Origin: Ryuthela nishihirai
Taxonomy: Eukaryota; Arthropoda; Arachnida; Araneae; Heptathelidae
Length of the DNA: 64,000 bases
Assembly: GCA_038380435.1 (NCBI GenBank)
Contig: JAWZYU010000674.1
Location: forward strand, 1 to 64,000
Direction: 5' to 3'
Below are positions 1 through 11,600 of the stretch, piece after piece; position 1 is the first letter of the stretch; each line of letters opens with the position of its first letter. The notes below the pieces were generated by a model. It saw only the letters and a list, made by a program, of their open reading frames with translations, had not been told where the DNA came from and made no database searches. The position numbers and the translations under genes are program-made.

Positions 1-58
1 GAATCTCGCTTTCAAAATCAAGATGTAAAATCACTCGTTCGGGTTCAGAACCGCACTT

Positions 59-121
59 GGTGGCTCAGTGGTGTCGTAGGCTTGCGGTAACACTTCCGGC
101 ATCCGGGTTCGAGTGCCGGAT
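59..121 (+). repeat. tRNA-like SINE head relic
   Basis: A tRNA-like stretch with an A-box-like TGGCTCAGTGG and a B-box-like GGTTCGAGTGCC about 45 bases apart. It differs from both main SINE families here and has no recognisable SINE body after it. It is probably an old tRNA-derived retroposon head. It does not fold convincingly enough to be called a tRNA gene. Confidence 0.4.
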
Positions 122-230
122 TTGATATGGTTGTTTTGTTTTACCATATAAGTTGTGATTGTCCTTTAATGAAAATTGTTCACTTATCAACGTATCAAAA
201 ACTAAAAAAAATCTGTGTTCTCATATTGGG

Positions 231-576
231 TTGGGTTGTTTTACCTCTGAGCGGCACTTTTTTGCACACCATGGGCTAAATGGCCAGGTCACATGGACCC
301 CGAAGGCTCAGAGAAAGTTGAGGGAGGGAATCCACTGGAACATCTATTGGCAGACAGATGGAAGTCTCCCGTCAAGACCATCCAGCACACCGGGCCACGT
401 CTTATCGTCCCATCCGACGGACGGCGGCGGTGTCCCCTACTCACCGTGGGCAGGGCGTTTTGCGGAGATAAATCTCCGCACTGACCCAGCTGGGACTCGA
501 ACCTGGGAACTACAGATTACGAGCCTGGCGTGCTACCGACTGAGCCACCCCGCCACTAAAATAATATGGGGATGTA
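231..576 (-). mobile_element. SINE-A copy with internal deletion
   Basis: tRNA-derived SINE on the minus strand: the tRNA-like head (A box TGGCTCAGTCGG, B box GGTTCGAGTCCC on the minus strand) is at the right and the AACCC-type tail at the left. The target site duplication CTCATATTGGG lies at 220-230 and 577-587. About 40 bases of the body around the usual ACGTTAAAGAAC motif are missing. About 20 non-SINE bases lie between the head and the right duplication, so the 5' end carries extra sequence. The ORFs across it are accidental. Confidence 0.88.
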
Positions 577-587
577 CTCATATTGGG

Positions 588-1108
588 ACCTAAATCTAAA
601 TATTGGCTATAAGTCCCAGCAACCAAATTGAAAAAAAAAGCAAAAAATTAAAGTTTAAGTGTCCATATATGTTTTAATAAAATGGAAAAAAAATCGATAT
701 AAGTTTAAGTAAAGATTGAAAAAAATTCATGACGAATCGAAGGATTAAACCGAATTGAATTTGGGTTAAAATCGGAACTTTTATTTATTCATTTTTTTTT
801 AATTTTTTTTTAGTTGTCGTCGCATGACCTCAGGTGAGATTTTTCGCCACCGGTATAGCTCCAGGCTCATAATCATCAGTTTCCAGGTTCGAGTACCAAT
901 TAAAATAGTATTTCAGCCACAATAAATCTTTACACACAGAACACACCAGTTTTAAAAATTAAGATTTAAATAGAATTGCTTGAGATATTTAAATTACCTT
1001 GAGCTCACATTTTATGACGAAGAACTTATTTAAGAAGTTATTAAGTCCTGTACCCGAGTTACTCTTGGCATAACAAGAAACTGTACGTAATAAAGGGACT
1101 GAAGAGTG
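588..1108. other. AT-rich unassigned DNA with an old SINE-A relic
   Basis: AT-rich sequence with no coding signal. At about 820-935 (+) there is a decayed SINE-A head: a GGCTCATAATC-like segment followed by a B box (GGTTCGAGTACC). The rest shows nothing I can name. Confidence 0.5.
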
Positions 1109-1110
1109 TA

Positions 1111-1655
1111 CAGTCGCTCAAAAAAATATCCGAACACTATGGTTGATTACAGAATTCAGAAAAAATATCTGGCAACGATTTTTTTTAGAAATTAGTGATC
1201 TGGCAACCTTCGTGTCACGTGATTACAGAATTCAGGAAAAATATCTGGAGCGTGTACAGCAACTGTACACGCTCCAGTTTGCTGTGAACGGTAACTGCAC
1301 ACGCTCAATATTTCCGTGAGTGAGCCCACATGATCCAGGTCTTTGTGAGCTCACACGATCCAATGTGCAGTGAACATTAAACGCAACCGCTCCAGTTTGC
1401 TGTGAACGGTAACTGCACACGCTCCATATTCATTGCATTATATATTCATACACATTATATACATTAAAAAAATATCCGAACATTATGGTTGATTACAGAA
1501 TTCAGAAAAAATACCTGGCAAAGATTTTTTTTTAGAAATTAGTGATGTGACACGAAGGTTGCCAGATCATTAATTTCTAAAAAAAATCGTTGCCAGATAT
1601 TTTTTTCTGAATTCTGTAATCAACTATAGTGTTCGGATATTTTTTTGAGCGACTG
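1111..1655. mobile_element. Palindromic mariner-type MITE with inserted repeat
   Basis: The ends read CAGTCGCTCAAAAAAATATC and its inverse, flanked by TA at 1109-1110 and 1656-1657, as expected for Tc1/mariner. Each arm then reads through ATTACAGAATTCAG and TCTGGCAACGAT toward a TCACGTGA-like centre. A block at 1247-1470 interrupts the palindrome and holds a perfect 13-bp hairpin (1247-1275) and two copies of a GCTCCAGTTTGCTGTGAACG segment about 119 bases apart. There is no transposase, so it is a non-autonomous element. Confidence 0.75.
1247..1275. repeat. Perfect 13-bp inverted repeat
   Basis: GGAGCGTGTACAG and its exact reverse complement are separated by a 3-base loop. A similar, imperfect version occurs near 20010-20038, so this is a dispersed motif and not a one-off. 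Confidence 0.7.
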
Positions 1656-1777
1656 TACACATTAACTGGCAGTTATTAATTAACAAGTCATTGCTTTCCA
1701 TTAACTGGTCATTGTTAAAAACTATAGGAACCTCGATTCTCACTCAAAATACGTTGTTGTCATGCACGACTGGAATG

Positions 1778-4213
1778 ATATTGTTACGACAGATGATCGG
1801 GCTCTAATGAACTTGTGATTTGATGTATCATTTTGAATTTCGCATGTGCTTCAATGAACTTGTGATTTGATGTATCGTTTTGATGATCGCATGTGCTTCA
1901 ATGAACTTGTGATTTGATGTATCGTTTTGATGATCGCATGTGCTTCAATGAACTTGTGATTTGATGTATCATTTTGATGATCGAATGTGCTTCAATCAAC
2001 TTGCGATTTGATGTATCATTTTGATGATCGCGTGTGCTTCAATGAACTTGTGATTTGATGTATCATTTTGATGATCGCGTGTGCTTCAATGAACTTGTGA
2101 TTTGATGTATCATTTTAATGATCGCGTGTGCTTCAATGAACTTGTGATTTGATGTATCATTTTGATGATCGCGTGTGCTTCAATGAACTTGTGATTTGAT
2201 GTATCATTTTGAATATCGCATGTACTTCAATGAACTTGTGATTTGATGTATCATTTTGATGATCGCATGTGCTTCAATGAACTTGCGATTTGATGTATCA
2301 TTTTGATGATCGCGTGTGCTTCAATGAACTTGCGATTTGATGTATCATTTTGATGATCGCGTGTGCTTCAATGAACTTGTGATTTGATGTATCATTTTGA
2401 TGATCGCGTGTGCTTCAATGAACTTGTGATTTGATGTATCATTTTAATGATCGCGTGTGCTTCAATGAACTTGTGATTTGATGTATCATTTTGATGATCG
2501 CGTGTGCTTCAATGAACTTGTGATTTGATGTATTATTTTGATGATCGCATGTGCTTCAATGAACTTGTGATTTGATGTATCATTTTGATGATCGCATGTA
2601 CTTCAATGAACTTGTGATTTGATGTATCATTTTGAATATCGCATGTGCTTCAATGAACTTGTGATTTGATGTATCGTTTTGATGATCGCATGTGCTTCAA
2701 TGAACTTGTGATTTGATGTATCGTTTTGATGATCGCATGTGCTTCAATTAACTTGTGATTTGATGTATCATTTTGATGATCGCGTGTGCTTCAATGAACT
2801 TGTGATTTGATGTATTATTTTGATGATCGCGTGTGCTTCAATGAACTTGTGATTTGATGTATTATTTTGATGATCGCATGTACTTTAATGAACTTGTGAT
2901 TTGATGTATCATTTTGATGATCGCATGTACTTCAATGAACTTGTGATTTGATGTATCATTTTGAATATCGCATGTGCTTCAATGAACTTGTGATTTGATG
3001 TATCGTTTTGATGATCGCATGTGCTTCAATGAACTTGTGATTTGATGTATCGTTTTGATGATCGCATGTGCTTCAATTAACTTGTGATTTGATGTATCGT
3101 TTTGATGATCGCATGTGCTTCAATTAACTTGTGATTTGATGTATCGTTTTGATGATCGCATGTGCTTCAATTAACTTGTGATTTGATGTATCATTTTGAT
3201 GATCGAATGTGCTTCAATGAACTTGTGATTTGATGTATCATTTTGATGATCGCGTGTGCTTCAATCAACTTGTGATTTGATGTATCATTTTGATGATCGC
3301 GTGTACTTTAATGAACTTGTGATTTGATGTATCGTTTTGATGATCGCATGTGCTTCAATGAACTTGTGATTTGATGTATCGTTTTGATGATCGCATGTGC
3401 TTCAATTAACTTGTGATTTGATGTATCGTTTTGATGATCGCATGTGCTTCAATGAACTTGTGATTTGATGTATCGTTTTGATGATCGCATGTGCTTCAAT
3501 TAACTTGTGATTTGATGTATCGTTTTGATGATCGCATGTGCTTCAATTAACTTGTGATTTGATGTATCATTTTGATGATCGCATGTGCTATGGCTGCGAA
3601 TTACATCACTAACTACTTCGAACAAACATAACTGAAAAACAGAAAATAAATTGTATTAGGAAAAATTAGAGTGTGAAGGAAAACGTAGTTTGTCTTATTC
3701 TGTGCACTAAAGTATAAAACAAGAAATGATTTTATTTAGTGTGTTCGCGGGAGATTCAATAAGTTTATTAGTGTTGATCCTGTTAGCAGATTAGTAAGAA
3801 CAAGGAGGATGTTTAGGGCACTTAAAGATATGACTGAGGAGGTTATATGTTAGACGAAAAAGCAGAACTGATCTCCACTTTTCTGTAGGAAGATTTCATG
3901 AATCGATCCATAGTTATATTTAGTTTGTTTAGGAATTGGTAAAGTTATTCTTTATAGATTGCGGGTTTGTTGACAGATATGATTGCGCCACTTATCGACT
4001 GTTGTAAAAGCCTTATTTTTCTCTCTTGGAGGAATAATAAAAAGGGGCTTTGTTCTTCTGAAGGTTTATTTTTTATACTGATGATGATTTGTGTTGGTTG
4101 ACTTTATGTAAATGTTTTTATTCATACTTTTGTAATAAATTACATTATTTTAGAATCATAATTGTTAAATATTATTTTTGAAGTCAAGCTCATTTTCCAT
4201 CCGTTTAATTCAT
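1778..4213 (-). mobile_element. LINE-1 3' end with 47-bp array, copy A
   Basis: Minus-strand remnant of the LINE whose less altered copy lies at 34.13-37.78 kb. The segment right of the array (3590-4213) matches the reverse complement of 36.75-37.38 kb up to CCGTTTAATTCAT, where the 5' truncation falls. Left of the array only GATATTGTTACGACAGAT is shared before similarity ends at about 1778, so the terminal 3' part is missing. The copy at 8.19-13.98 kb has the same truncation and the same outside flank, so A and B are duplicates of one insertion. No coding capacity remains. Confidence 0.68.
1811..3592. repeat. 47-bp minisatellite, about 38 units
   Basis: Tandem array of a 47-bp unit containing CTTGTGATTTGATGTATC and TTTTGATGATCGCATGTGC. 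Variation is confined mostly to a few positions (ATC/GTC, GCATG/GCGTG/GAATG, TGAAC/TTAAC/TCAAC). A variant unit with GAATATCGCATG recurs near 2213, 2636 and 2961, spacings close to 9 and 7 units, which indicates blockwise duplication. The unit is single-copy at 37379-37425. Confidence 0.95.
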
Positions 4214-4505
4214 GGCAATATTTTAATGCTGCAAGATGGCAAATTTTAAAACCGGAATAATTGTAACCTTTCCTTTTTGTTTCTTTTAAATCTTTCGAGA
4301 AATTGGGTCAAGAAGTTTGTAATCGTTGCAATATCGTAAGGGTACATAGGGTTGGGTTGTTTTACCTTTGAACGACACTTTTTTACACACAACGGGCTAA
4401 ATGGCCGGTCACAAGGACCCCGAAGACTCAGAGATTGTTGGCGGAGGGGACCCACTGGAACAGCTATTGGGAGATAGATGGTAGCCCCCGTCAAGGCCAT
4501 TCAGC
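3590..4505. repeat. Duplicated flank, partner of 13361-14275
   Basis: About 0.9 kb nearly identical and collinear with 13361-14275 (offset about 9.77 kb with very few indels). It covers the LINE-1 segment, 130 bases of non-LINE flank (from GGCAATATTTTAATGCTGC) and the start of a SINE-A copy. Sharing the unrelated flank shows segmental duplication, not two independent insertions. Confidence 0.88.
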
Positions 4506-4890
4506 ATATTCTTAACGCTGGTTTTTGTACAGGACGTGCACAAGGTATGGCTCAGTAATGTGCACAGGGTGTGGGTCAGGTACGTGCACATTGTATGAGT
4601 CAGGAATGTGCGCAGAGTATGGGTCAGGAACGTGCACAGGGTATGGGTCAGGAATGTGCACAGGGTATGGGTCAGGAATGTGCACATGGTATGGTGCAGG
4701 AATGTGCATAGGGTATGGGTCAGGAATGTGCATAGGGTCAGGAACGTGCACAGGTACCACGGCTTACCCTCCCATCCGACGGACGGTGCTCTTTCCTAAC
4801 CCATCTGTACTTCTTTCTCAACGAGATGAAAAAAACGAAAGAACCTAAGATTGCCAGCCTCGTGATCTACCGACTAAGCCAACTGGGTCC
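4349..4890 (-). mobile_element. SINE-A copy carrying a 24-bp minisatellite
   Basis: The tail starts at GGTTGGGTTGTTTTACC. The body is recognisable to 4505 and again from about 4745 (CCATCCGACGGACGG), with a diverged head ending near 4890. Between them lies a 24-bp tandem repeat that grew from the SINE's own GTGCACAGGGTATGG segment. The duplicate SINE at 14119-14503 lacks the expansion. Confidence 0.75.
4535..4753. repeat. 24-bp minisatellite, about 9 units
   Basis: Units of the type CAGGGTATGGGTCAGGAATG plus TGCA. Because 24 is a multiple of 3, open frames cross it in several registers on both strands, giving His/Ile/Pro/Asp-type or Cys/Gly/Tyr-type repeats. These ORFs are by-products of the repeat. 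Confidence 0.9.
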
Positions 4891-5989
4891 ATTAGGAACG
4901 GCCACGTTAAAGAGATCGGCGAAATTTCGTTGTAAACAGATAAAACTTTCAACGAATAAAAGAATCAAAAAATAAACGAAAAATCGCCAACTGATTTCCT
5001 GAGGTTTCCGTTTTTGACTTAATTCTTCATCACGTTCGCATTGTTGTCAGAAACTGTTGCGAAAATGCAAACAATGCGTCGCATCGCAAGAAAGCCAAAA
5101 CCAACACAAGACGCAATTCAAAACTGCCAGGTGTTGGAAATATCCTGACAACTCCAGATCGTCGCACAATGGACAAGAAATAAGCACGAGGGAAAAAGGA
5201 GAAGATCGGGAGCTGGAAGAAGGGGAGGGGGGGACGACGTAAATGAAATCTGTTTCTGTACAGACAGACACCAGATTCATCTCATTACACCAAAGACAGG
5301 CTGACGCAGTCTCCTCCAAGACTTCGGTTTCCTTTAAGAAGAATGGACTCGCATCTCGCGTTCAAATAAATTAAATCTGTCCGACGTAAACATTCTGGTG
5401 ACAATTGGATTCTGTGTTGTCGCTAAAGGTGGAGGATGAGGTGTGGGGGGAGGAAAAAGTTGGGAGGAGGAGGAGGAGGAAGTTGAGGAGGAAGAAGTTG
5501 GAGGAAGGGAGGGATATAGAGTAAATCCGTGTTTTGTTCTATTCCTGTCTGACTCCCCGTTTTTCATTCATCTCCTCTCTCTAAAGCATGTCTTGGAAAC
5601 TGACGTATAATGAGATTGTTGTTTGAGATTTTTGAATGCTTAGTGTAAGACGCGTTGAAGCGGCAACGGATATGTGTTTTATGGAGAAGGAATTTACTTC
5701 TAAGTCTATTTAATAAGAAGGTGAAAAGAGAGAGAGAAGGACTCTGAAGAAGGGGATTGAAGAGTAATGCCCTCAGGCTCTGGGATGTGCGGTGCTCATT
5801 GCATCGTTATTTTAGTCGGCGTTTTGAATTAAATTGGATTTGATCTTAAGTACGAAATAGTGGTAATTTTCCGCGAAAAATATAAAATCGTTTTGATAAC
5901 TCGCTTGGATTTTTATCGCGGAAAGGAAGAAATCATTTTCTTTTTTCTCTCTAGAATAGATTTGTTTGTTCTTTCAGTTCTTATAATGA
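4891..5989. other. Unassigned DNA with purine-rich tract
   Basis: Mixed-composition sequence with G/A-rich tracts at about 5160-5235 and 5395-5515. Several short ORFs of 60-90 codons exist on both strands, none with a recognisable domain. An exon of a host gene cannot be excluded, but nothing supports one. Confidence 0.4.
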
Positions 5990-5994
5990 AGTTA

Positions 5995-6540
5995 TTGTTG
6001 TAGTCATTATTGTTGTTATACCATCATCATCACCCTCTTCCTTAAACTTTCATTATCGTCTTCGGCACACCTTCGCCATCCTACTCGTCACAAATTTTCA
6101 CCAGTTTCATCACATTTTCGTCACCATCCTCTTTACATTTTTATCATCCTCTCTGTCATACCTTTATTATCAGCTCCATGACACCATCATCATCGTTTTC
6201 ATCACACTTTGATCCTCTTTCTCGTTACGCTTTAATCATCCTTCTCGTTGCGCTTTAATCATCCTCCTCGTTACGCCTTAATCATCCTCCTCGTTACGCC
6301 TTAATCATCCTCCTCGTTACGCCTTAATCATCCTCCTCGTTACGCTTTAATCCTCCTCCTCGTTACGCCTTAATCATCCTCCTCGTTACGCCTTAATCAT
6401 CATCCTCATTATGCCTTAATCATCCTCCTTGTTACGCTTTAATCATCCTCCTCGTTACGCCTTAATCATCCTCCTCGTTACGCCTTAATCATCCTCCTCG
6501 TTACGCTTTAATCATCCTTCTCGTTACGCTTTAATCCTCC
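5995..6540. repeat. TCATC-rich tract and 23-bp minisatellite
   Basis: A pyrimidine-rich CATCAT/TCCTC tract passes at about 6222 into a tandem array of a 23-bp unit, ATCATCCTCCTCGTTACGCC plus TTA, with roughly 14 units. Variants include CTTTA for CCTTA. Decayed TTTAATCCTC-like units continue to about 6690. Confidence 0.88.
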
Positions 6541-6699
6541 TTTAATGAGCTTTTAATGAGCTTTTTTTATGCTTTGAGCATCCTCATCGTTTTGCTTTAA
6601 TCCTCTTTTCTCGTTATGCTTTGATCATCCTCCTCGTTACACTTTGATCGTCATCTTCATTGCGTTTTGATCATCACCATCCTTACGCTTTGATTCATC

Positions 6700-6787
6700 T
6701 TCACTAATTTCTAAAAAATTCGTTGCCAGATATTTTTTCTGAATTCTGTAATCAACCATAGCGTTCGTATACTTTTTTGAGCGACCG
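6700..6787. mobile_element. Half copy of the palindromic MITE
   Basis: One arm of the element described at 1111-1655: from TCACTAATTTCTAAAAAATT through GCCAGATA and CTGAATTCTGTAATCAACC to the terminal GCGACCGTA. The other arm is absent. Confidence 0.75.
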
Positions 6788-6909
6788 TACAATTACATAT
6801 TGCACTATTTCCCAAATATATTTTTTAGAAAACAAAAAAATATATATATTCGGATTGATCTACAACACTTTGCGATTTGTTCAGTCCCTCTTGTCCCCCC
6901 CCCAACTTG

Positions 6910-6977
6910 AAAAAAAAATATTCGAATTTGTGTGTGTGTGTGGGGACACACACACACAAATTCGAATATTTTTTTTT
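6910..6977. repeat. Perfect 32-bp stem with GGGG loop
   Basis: Two 32-base arms, 6910-6941 and 6946-6977, are exact reverse complements around a 4-base loop. Each arm is a poly-A run, then TATTCGAATTTG, then (TG)n. No ORF or TIR element explains it. It may be the centre of an unrecognised fold-back element or a palindromic duplication. Confidence 0.85.
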
Positions 6978-7448
6978 AGATTTGCACCTGTCTATACCGA
7001 TAGAAATGTCCAACAGCAGCAGGTTCAGAATTTAGCTAACTAATAGGGATCTGACAACTCCTCTCTTTGCAGAGAAGAGATTTCCTCTTCAACTCTCCTA
7101 CGCCATTTGGCTTTGGCAGCTGATTACCATAGAGCATCCGCGTGCGTCACATTTGCATGCGCAGGATTTTGGGAAATCTGCATCGGAAATAAGGGAAGGT
7201 TTCTGAACACGCGTTCGCAGGACGACGTCAAAATGCTGTTGGGGTTCAGGAGTTCAGAAATCGTAAAAGGGGGAAACAGCTTTTGCACATCGTTTACAGA
7301 GAAATCAAAATAGAATATAATTCAGTTGTGGAACAAGCTGTCGAAAACATCGCAAACGACGCAGTTGGGCGTGTCTCTAAGGGACTTTTAAGAAACGGAA
7401 TCGGGGAAATTGAAAGAGATATTGGAGTGACTATACATTGCTCTAACA
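6978..7448. other. Unassigned DNA
   Basis: Mixed-composition sequence with short ORFs (for example 7107-7313 and the first part of 7283-7579) that match no family I recognise. The longer ORF runs into the neighbouring SINE. Nothing else can be named. Confidence 0.35.
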
Positions 7449-7459
7449 AAATATTAGAG

Positions 7460-8005
7460 TTGGGTTGTTTTACCTCTGAGCGGCACTTTTTTCTACACCA
7501 TGGGCTAAATGGCCAGGACACATGGACCCCGAAGGCTCAGAGAAGGTTGGGGGAGGGGACCCACTGGAACAGCTGTTGAGAGACAGATGGTAGCCTCCCG
7601 TCAAGGCCATCCAGCGTGTTCTTTAACGTTGGGTTGTTTTACCTTTGAGTGGCACTATTTTGCACACCATGGGCTAAATGGCCAGGTCACATGGACCCCG
7701 AAGGCTCAGAGAAGGTTGGGGGAGGGGACCACTGGAACAGCTGTTGGGAGACAGATGGTAGCCTCCCTTCAAGGCCATCCAGCGTGTTCTTTAACGTGCA
7801 CAGGGTATGGCTCTTCCGCACACGGACCACGGCTTAGCGTCCCATCCGACGGACGGCGGCCTCTCCAAGCCCATCGGTGTCCCCTACTGATCGTGGGCAG
7901 GGCGAGGAATTTTGCGGAGATAAATCTCAACGCTGACCCAGCTGGGACTCGAACCTGGGAACTACAGAGAAATATGATTATAAATATAGATTGAGAATAT
8001 TCCCC
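7460..8005 (-). mobile_element. SINE-A with duplicated 3' half and foreign 5' end
   Basis: The target site duplication AAATATTAGAG is exact at 7449-7459 and 8006-8016. Inside, the 3' half occurs twice in tandem (169-bp register, junction near 7628). The body continues to the B box, but the A-box half of the tRNA head is replaced by about 40 bases of unrelated AT-rich DNA. Because the duplication encloses those bases, they arrived with the insertion, as in template-switch chimeras. Confidence 0.85.
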
Positions 8006-8032
8006 AAATATTAGAGAATTTGCAGATTATGT

Positions 8033-8190
8033 CGGGGGCGGTGTGGCTCAGTCGGTAGCGCGCCAGGTTCGTAATTTGCAGTTATCAGGTTCCAGTCCCA
8101 GATGGATCAGAATTGAGATTTATCTCCACAAATCTCCCTAACTACGGTCAGTAGTCAGTAGTTTCCACCGATGGGCTTGGACAGATTGAC
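8033..8190 (+). mobile_element. 5' fragment of an old SINE-A
   Basis: Starts at GGCGGTGTGGCTCAGTCGG with a good A box and a mutated B box (GGTTCCAGTCCC), then continues as diverged SINE body to GATGGGCTTGGA. It stops where LINE-1 copy B begins. Confidence 0.7.
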
Positions 8191-8319
8191 TTCAAAAATT
8201 TAAATTTTCAAAAAGTATTATCTGTAATTATTTTAGATAAAAAAAAATCCCACTGAGCCGAAGCTTATCAGCGGGAATGTACATATATGGTTTTGACAGA
8301 TATGGTCTAGATTACTTCA

Positions 8320-8537
8320 GTAAATAAAAAATAAAATAAATAAATACCCCCTCACGCAGCTGCTTGCCACAGAGGTCTGACAGGAGCCTGTCAGTTTATA
8401 TGTCACAGTAGAAGATCTGAGAGGATGGCAGGACCTCAGCAGAAAAACGACACACACATCCATGCCTAATCCGGGGCTCGAACCCAGGTCCCTTAGATCA
8501 CTAGCCAAGCGTGCTAATCACTCGGTCACGGGACGGT
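8320..8537 (-). mobile_element. SINE-B copy
   Basis: tRNA-like head on the minus strand at the right: GTCCCGTGACCGAGTGATTAG (A box GACCGAGTGAT) and B box GGTTCGAGCCCC. Its body ends CAGCTGC...GGGGGTATTTATTTA at the left. It interrupts LINE-1 copy B, so it is younger than that insertion. Confidence 0.85.
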
Positions 8538-8699
8538 TAAAGGAGAAAAAAATAGAATAAATGAAGAAAACCAATGATAAAAGATTAACTTTTTCATCAA
8601 CCACTGAAATAATTTTTCTTTAAAGTCAAAAATTTTTTTAAGTTAACGATTTTTCTAGGAAGAAAGTTAAATAGGTAGGGAATTTGATATTGTTAGGAC

Positions 8700-11600
8700 A
8701 GATGAACGTGCTTCAATGAACTTGTGATTTGATGCATCATTTTGATGATCGCATGTGCTTCAATCAACTTGTGATTTGATGTATCGTTTTGATGATCGCA
8801 TGTGCTTCAATGAACTTGTGATTTGATGTATCGTTTTGATGATCGCATGTGCTTCAATCAACTTGTGATTTGGTGTATCATTTTATGATCGCATGTGCTT
8901 CAATCAACTTGAGATTTGATGTATCATTTTATGATCGCATGTGCTTCAATCAACTTGTGATTTGGTGTATCATTTTGATGATCGCATGTGCTTCAATGAA
9001 CTTGTGATTTGATGTATCATTTTGATGATCGAATGTGTTTCAATCAACTTGTGATTTGATGTATCATTTTGATGATCGCATGTGCTTTAATCAACTTGTG
9101 ATTTGATGTATCATTTTGATGATCGCATGTGCTTCAATGAACTTGTGATTTGATGTATTATTTTGATGATCGCATGTGCTTCAATGAACTTGTGATTTTG
9201 TGTATCATTTTGATGATCGCATGTACTTTAATGAACTTGTGATTTGATGTATTATTTTGATGATCGCATGTGCTTCAATCAACTTGTGATTTGATGTGTC
9301 GTTTTGATGATCGCATGTGCTTCAATGAACTTGTGATTTGATGTATCGTTTTGATGATCGCATGTGCTTCAATCAACTTGTGATTTGATGTATCGTTTTG
9401 ATGATCGCATGTGCTTCAATCAACTTGTGATTTGGTGTATCATTTTATGATCGCATGTGCTTCAATCAACTTGAGATTTGATGTATCATTTTATGATCGC
9501 ATGTGCTTCAATCAACTTGTGATTTGGTGTATCATTTTGATGATCGCATGTGCTTCAATGAACTTGTGATTTGATGTATCATTTTGATGATCGAATGTGT
9601 TTCAATCAACTTGTGATTTGATGTATCATTTTGATGATCGCATGTGCTTTAATCAACTTGTGATTTGATGTATCATTTTGATGATCGCATGTGCTTCAAT
9701 GAACTTGTGATTTGATGTATTATTTTGATGATCGCATGTGCTTCAATGAACTTGTGATTTTGTGTATCATTTTGATGATCGCATGTACTTTAATGAACTT
9801 GTGATTTGATGTATTATTTTGATGATCGCATGTGCTTCAATCAACTTGTGATTTGATGTGTCGTTTTGATGATCGCATGTGCTTCAATGAACTTGTGATT
9901 TGATGTATCGTTTTGATGATCGCATGTGCTTCAATCAACTTGTGATTTGATGTATCGTTTTGATGATCGCATGTGCTTCAATCAACTTGTGATTTGGTGT
10001 ATCATTTTATGATCGCATGTGCTTCAATCAACTTGAGATTTGATGTATCATTTTATGATCGCATGTGCTTCAATCAACTTGTGATTTGGTGTATCATTTT
10101 GATGATCGCATGTGCTTCAATGAACTTGTGATTTGATGTATCATTTTGATGATCGAATGTGTTTCAATCAACTTGTGATTTGATGTATCATTTTGATGAT
10201 CGCATGTGCTTTAATCAACTTGTGATTTGATGTATCATTTTGATGATCGCATGTGCTTCAATGAACTTGTGATTTGATGTATTATTTTGATGATCGCATG
10301 TGCTTCAATGAACTTGTGATTTTGTGTATCATTTTGATGATCGCATGTACTTTAATGAACTTGTGATTTGATGTATTATTTTGATGATCGCATGTGCTTC
10401 AATCAACTTGTGATTTGATGTGTCGTTTTGATGATCGCATGTGCTTCAATGAACTTGTGATTTGATGTATCGTTTTGATGATCGCATGTGCTTCAATCAA
10501 CTTGTGATTTGATGTATCATTTTGATGATCGCATGTACTTCAATGAACTTGTGATTTGATGATCATTTGATGATCGCATGTGCTTCAGTCAACTTGTGAT
10601 TTGGTGTATCATTTTATGATCGCATGTGCTTCAATCAACTTGTGATTTGATGTATCATTTTATGATCGCATGTGCTTCAATCAACTTGTGATTTGGTGTA
10701 TCATTTTGATGATCGCATGTGCTTCAATGAACTTGTGATTTGATGTATCATTTTGATGATCGAATGTGTTTCAATCAACTTGTGATTTGATGTATCATTT
10801 TGATGATCGCATGTGCTTTAATCAACTTCTGATTTGATGTATCATTTTGATGATCGCATGTGCTTCAATGAACTTGTGATTTGATGTATCATATTGATGA
10901 TCGCATGTGCTTCAATGAACTTGTGATTTTGTGTATCATTTTGATGATCGCATGTACTTTAATGAACTTGTGATTTGATGTATTATTTTGATGATCGCAT
11001 GTGCTTCAATCAACTTGTGATTTGATGTGTCGTTTTGATGATCGCATGTGCTTCAATGAACTTGTGATTTGATGTATCGTTTTGATGATCGCATGTGCTT
11101 CAATCAACTTGTGATTTGATGTATCATTTTGATGATCGCATGTGCTTCAATGAACTTGTGATTTGATGTATTATTTTGATGATCGCATGTGCTTCAATCA
11201 ACTTGTGATTTGATGTATCATTTTGATGATCGCATGTGCTTCAGTCAACTTGTGATTTGATGTATCATTTTGATGATCGCATGCGCTTCAATGAACTTGT
11301 GATTTGATGTATCAACTTCAATCAGCTTGTGATTTGATGTATCATTTTGATGATCGCATGTGCTTCAATCAACTTGTGATTTGATGTATCATTTTGATGA
11401 TCGAATGTGCTTCAATGAACTTGTGATTTGATGTATCATTTTAATGATCGAATGTGCTTCAATGAACTTGTGATTTGATGTATCATTTTGATGATCGCAT
11501 GTGCTTCAATGAACTTGTGATTTGATGTATCATTTTGATGATCGCATGTGCTTCAATGAACTTGTGATTTGATGTATTATTTTGATGATCGCATGTGCTT

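Noticed and set aside
4512..4760. Repeat protein with HIPDPYP-like units
   Set aside because: The 24-bp minisatellite is a multiple of 3, so all frames stay open. There is no start context, and the same repeat is open on both strands.
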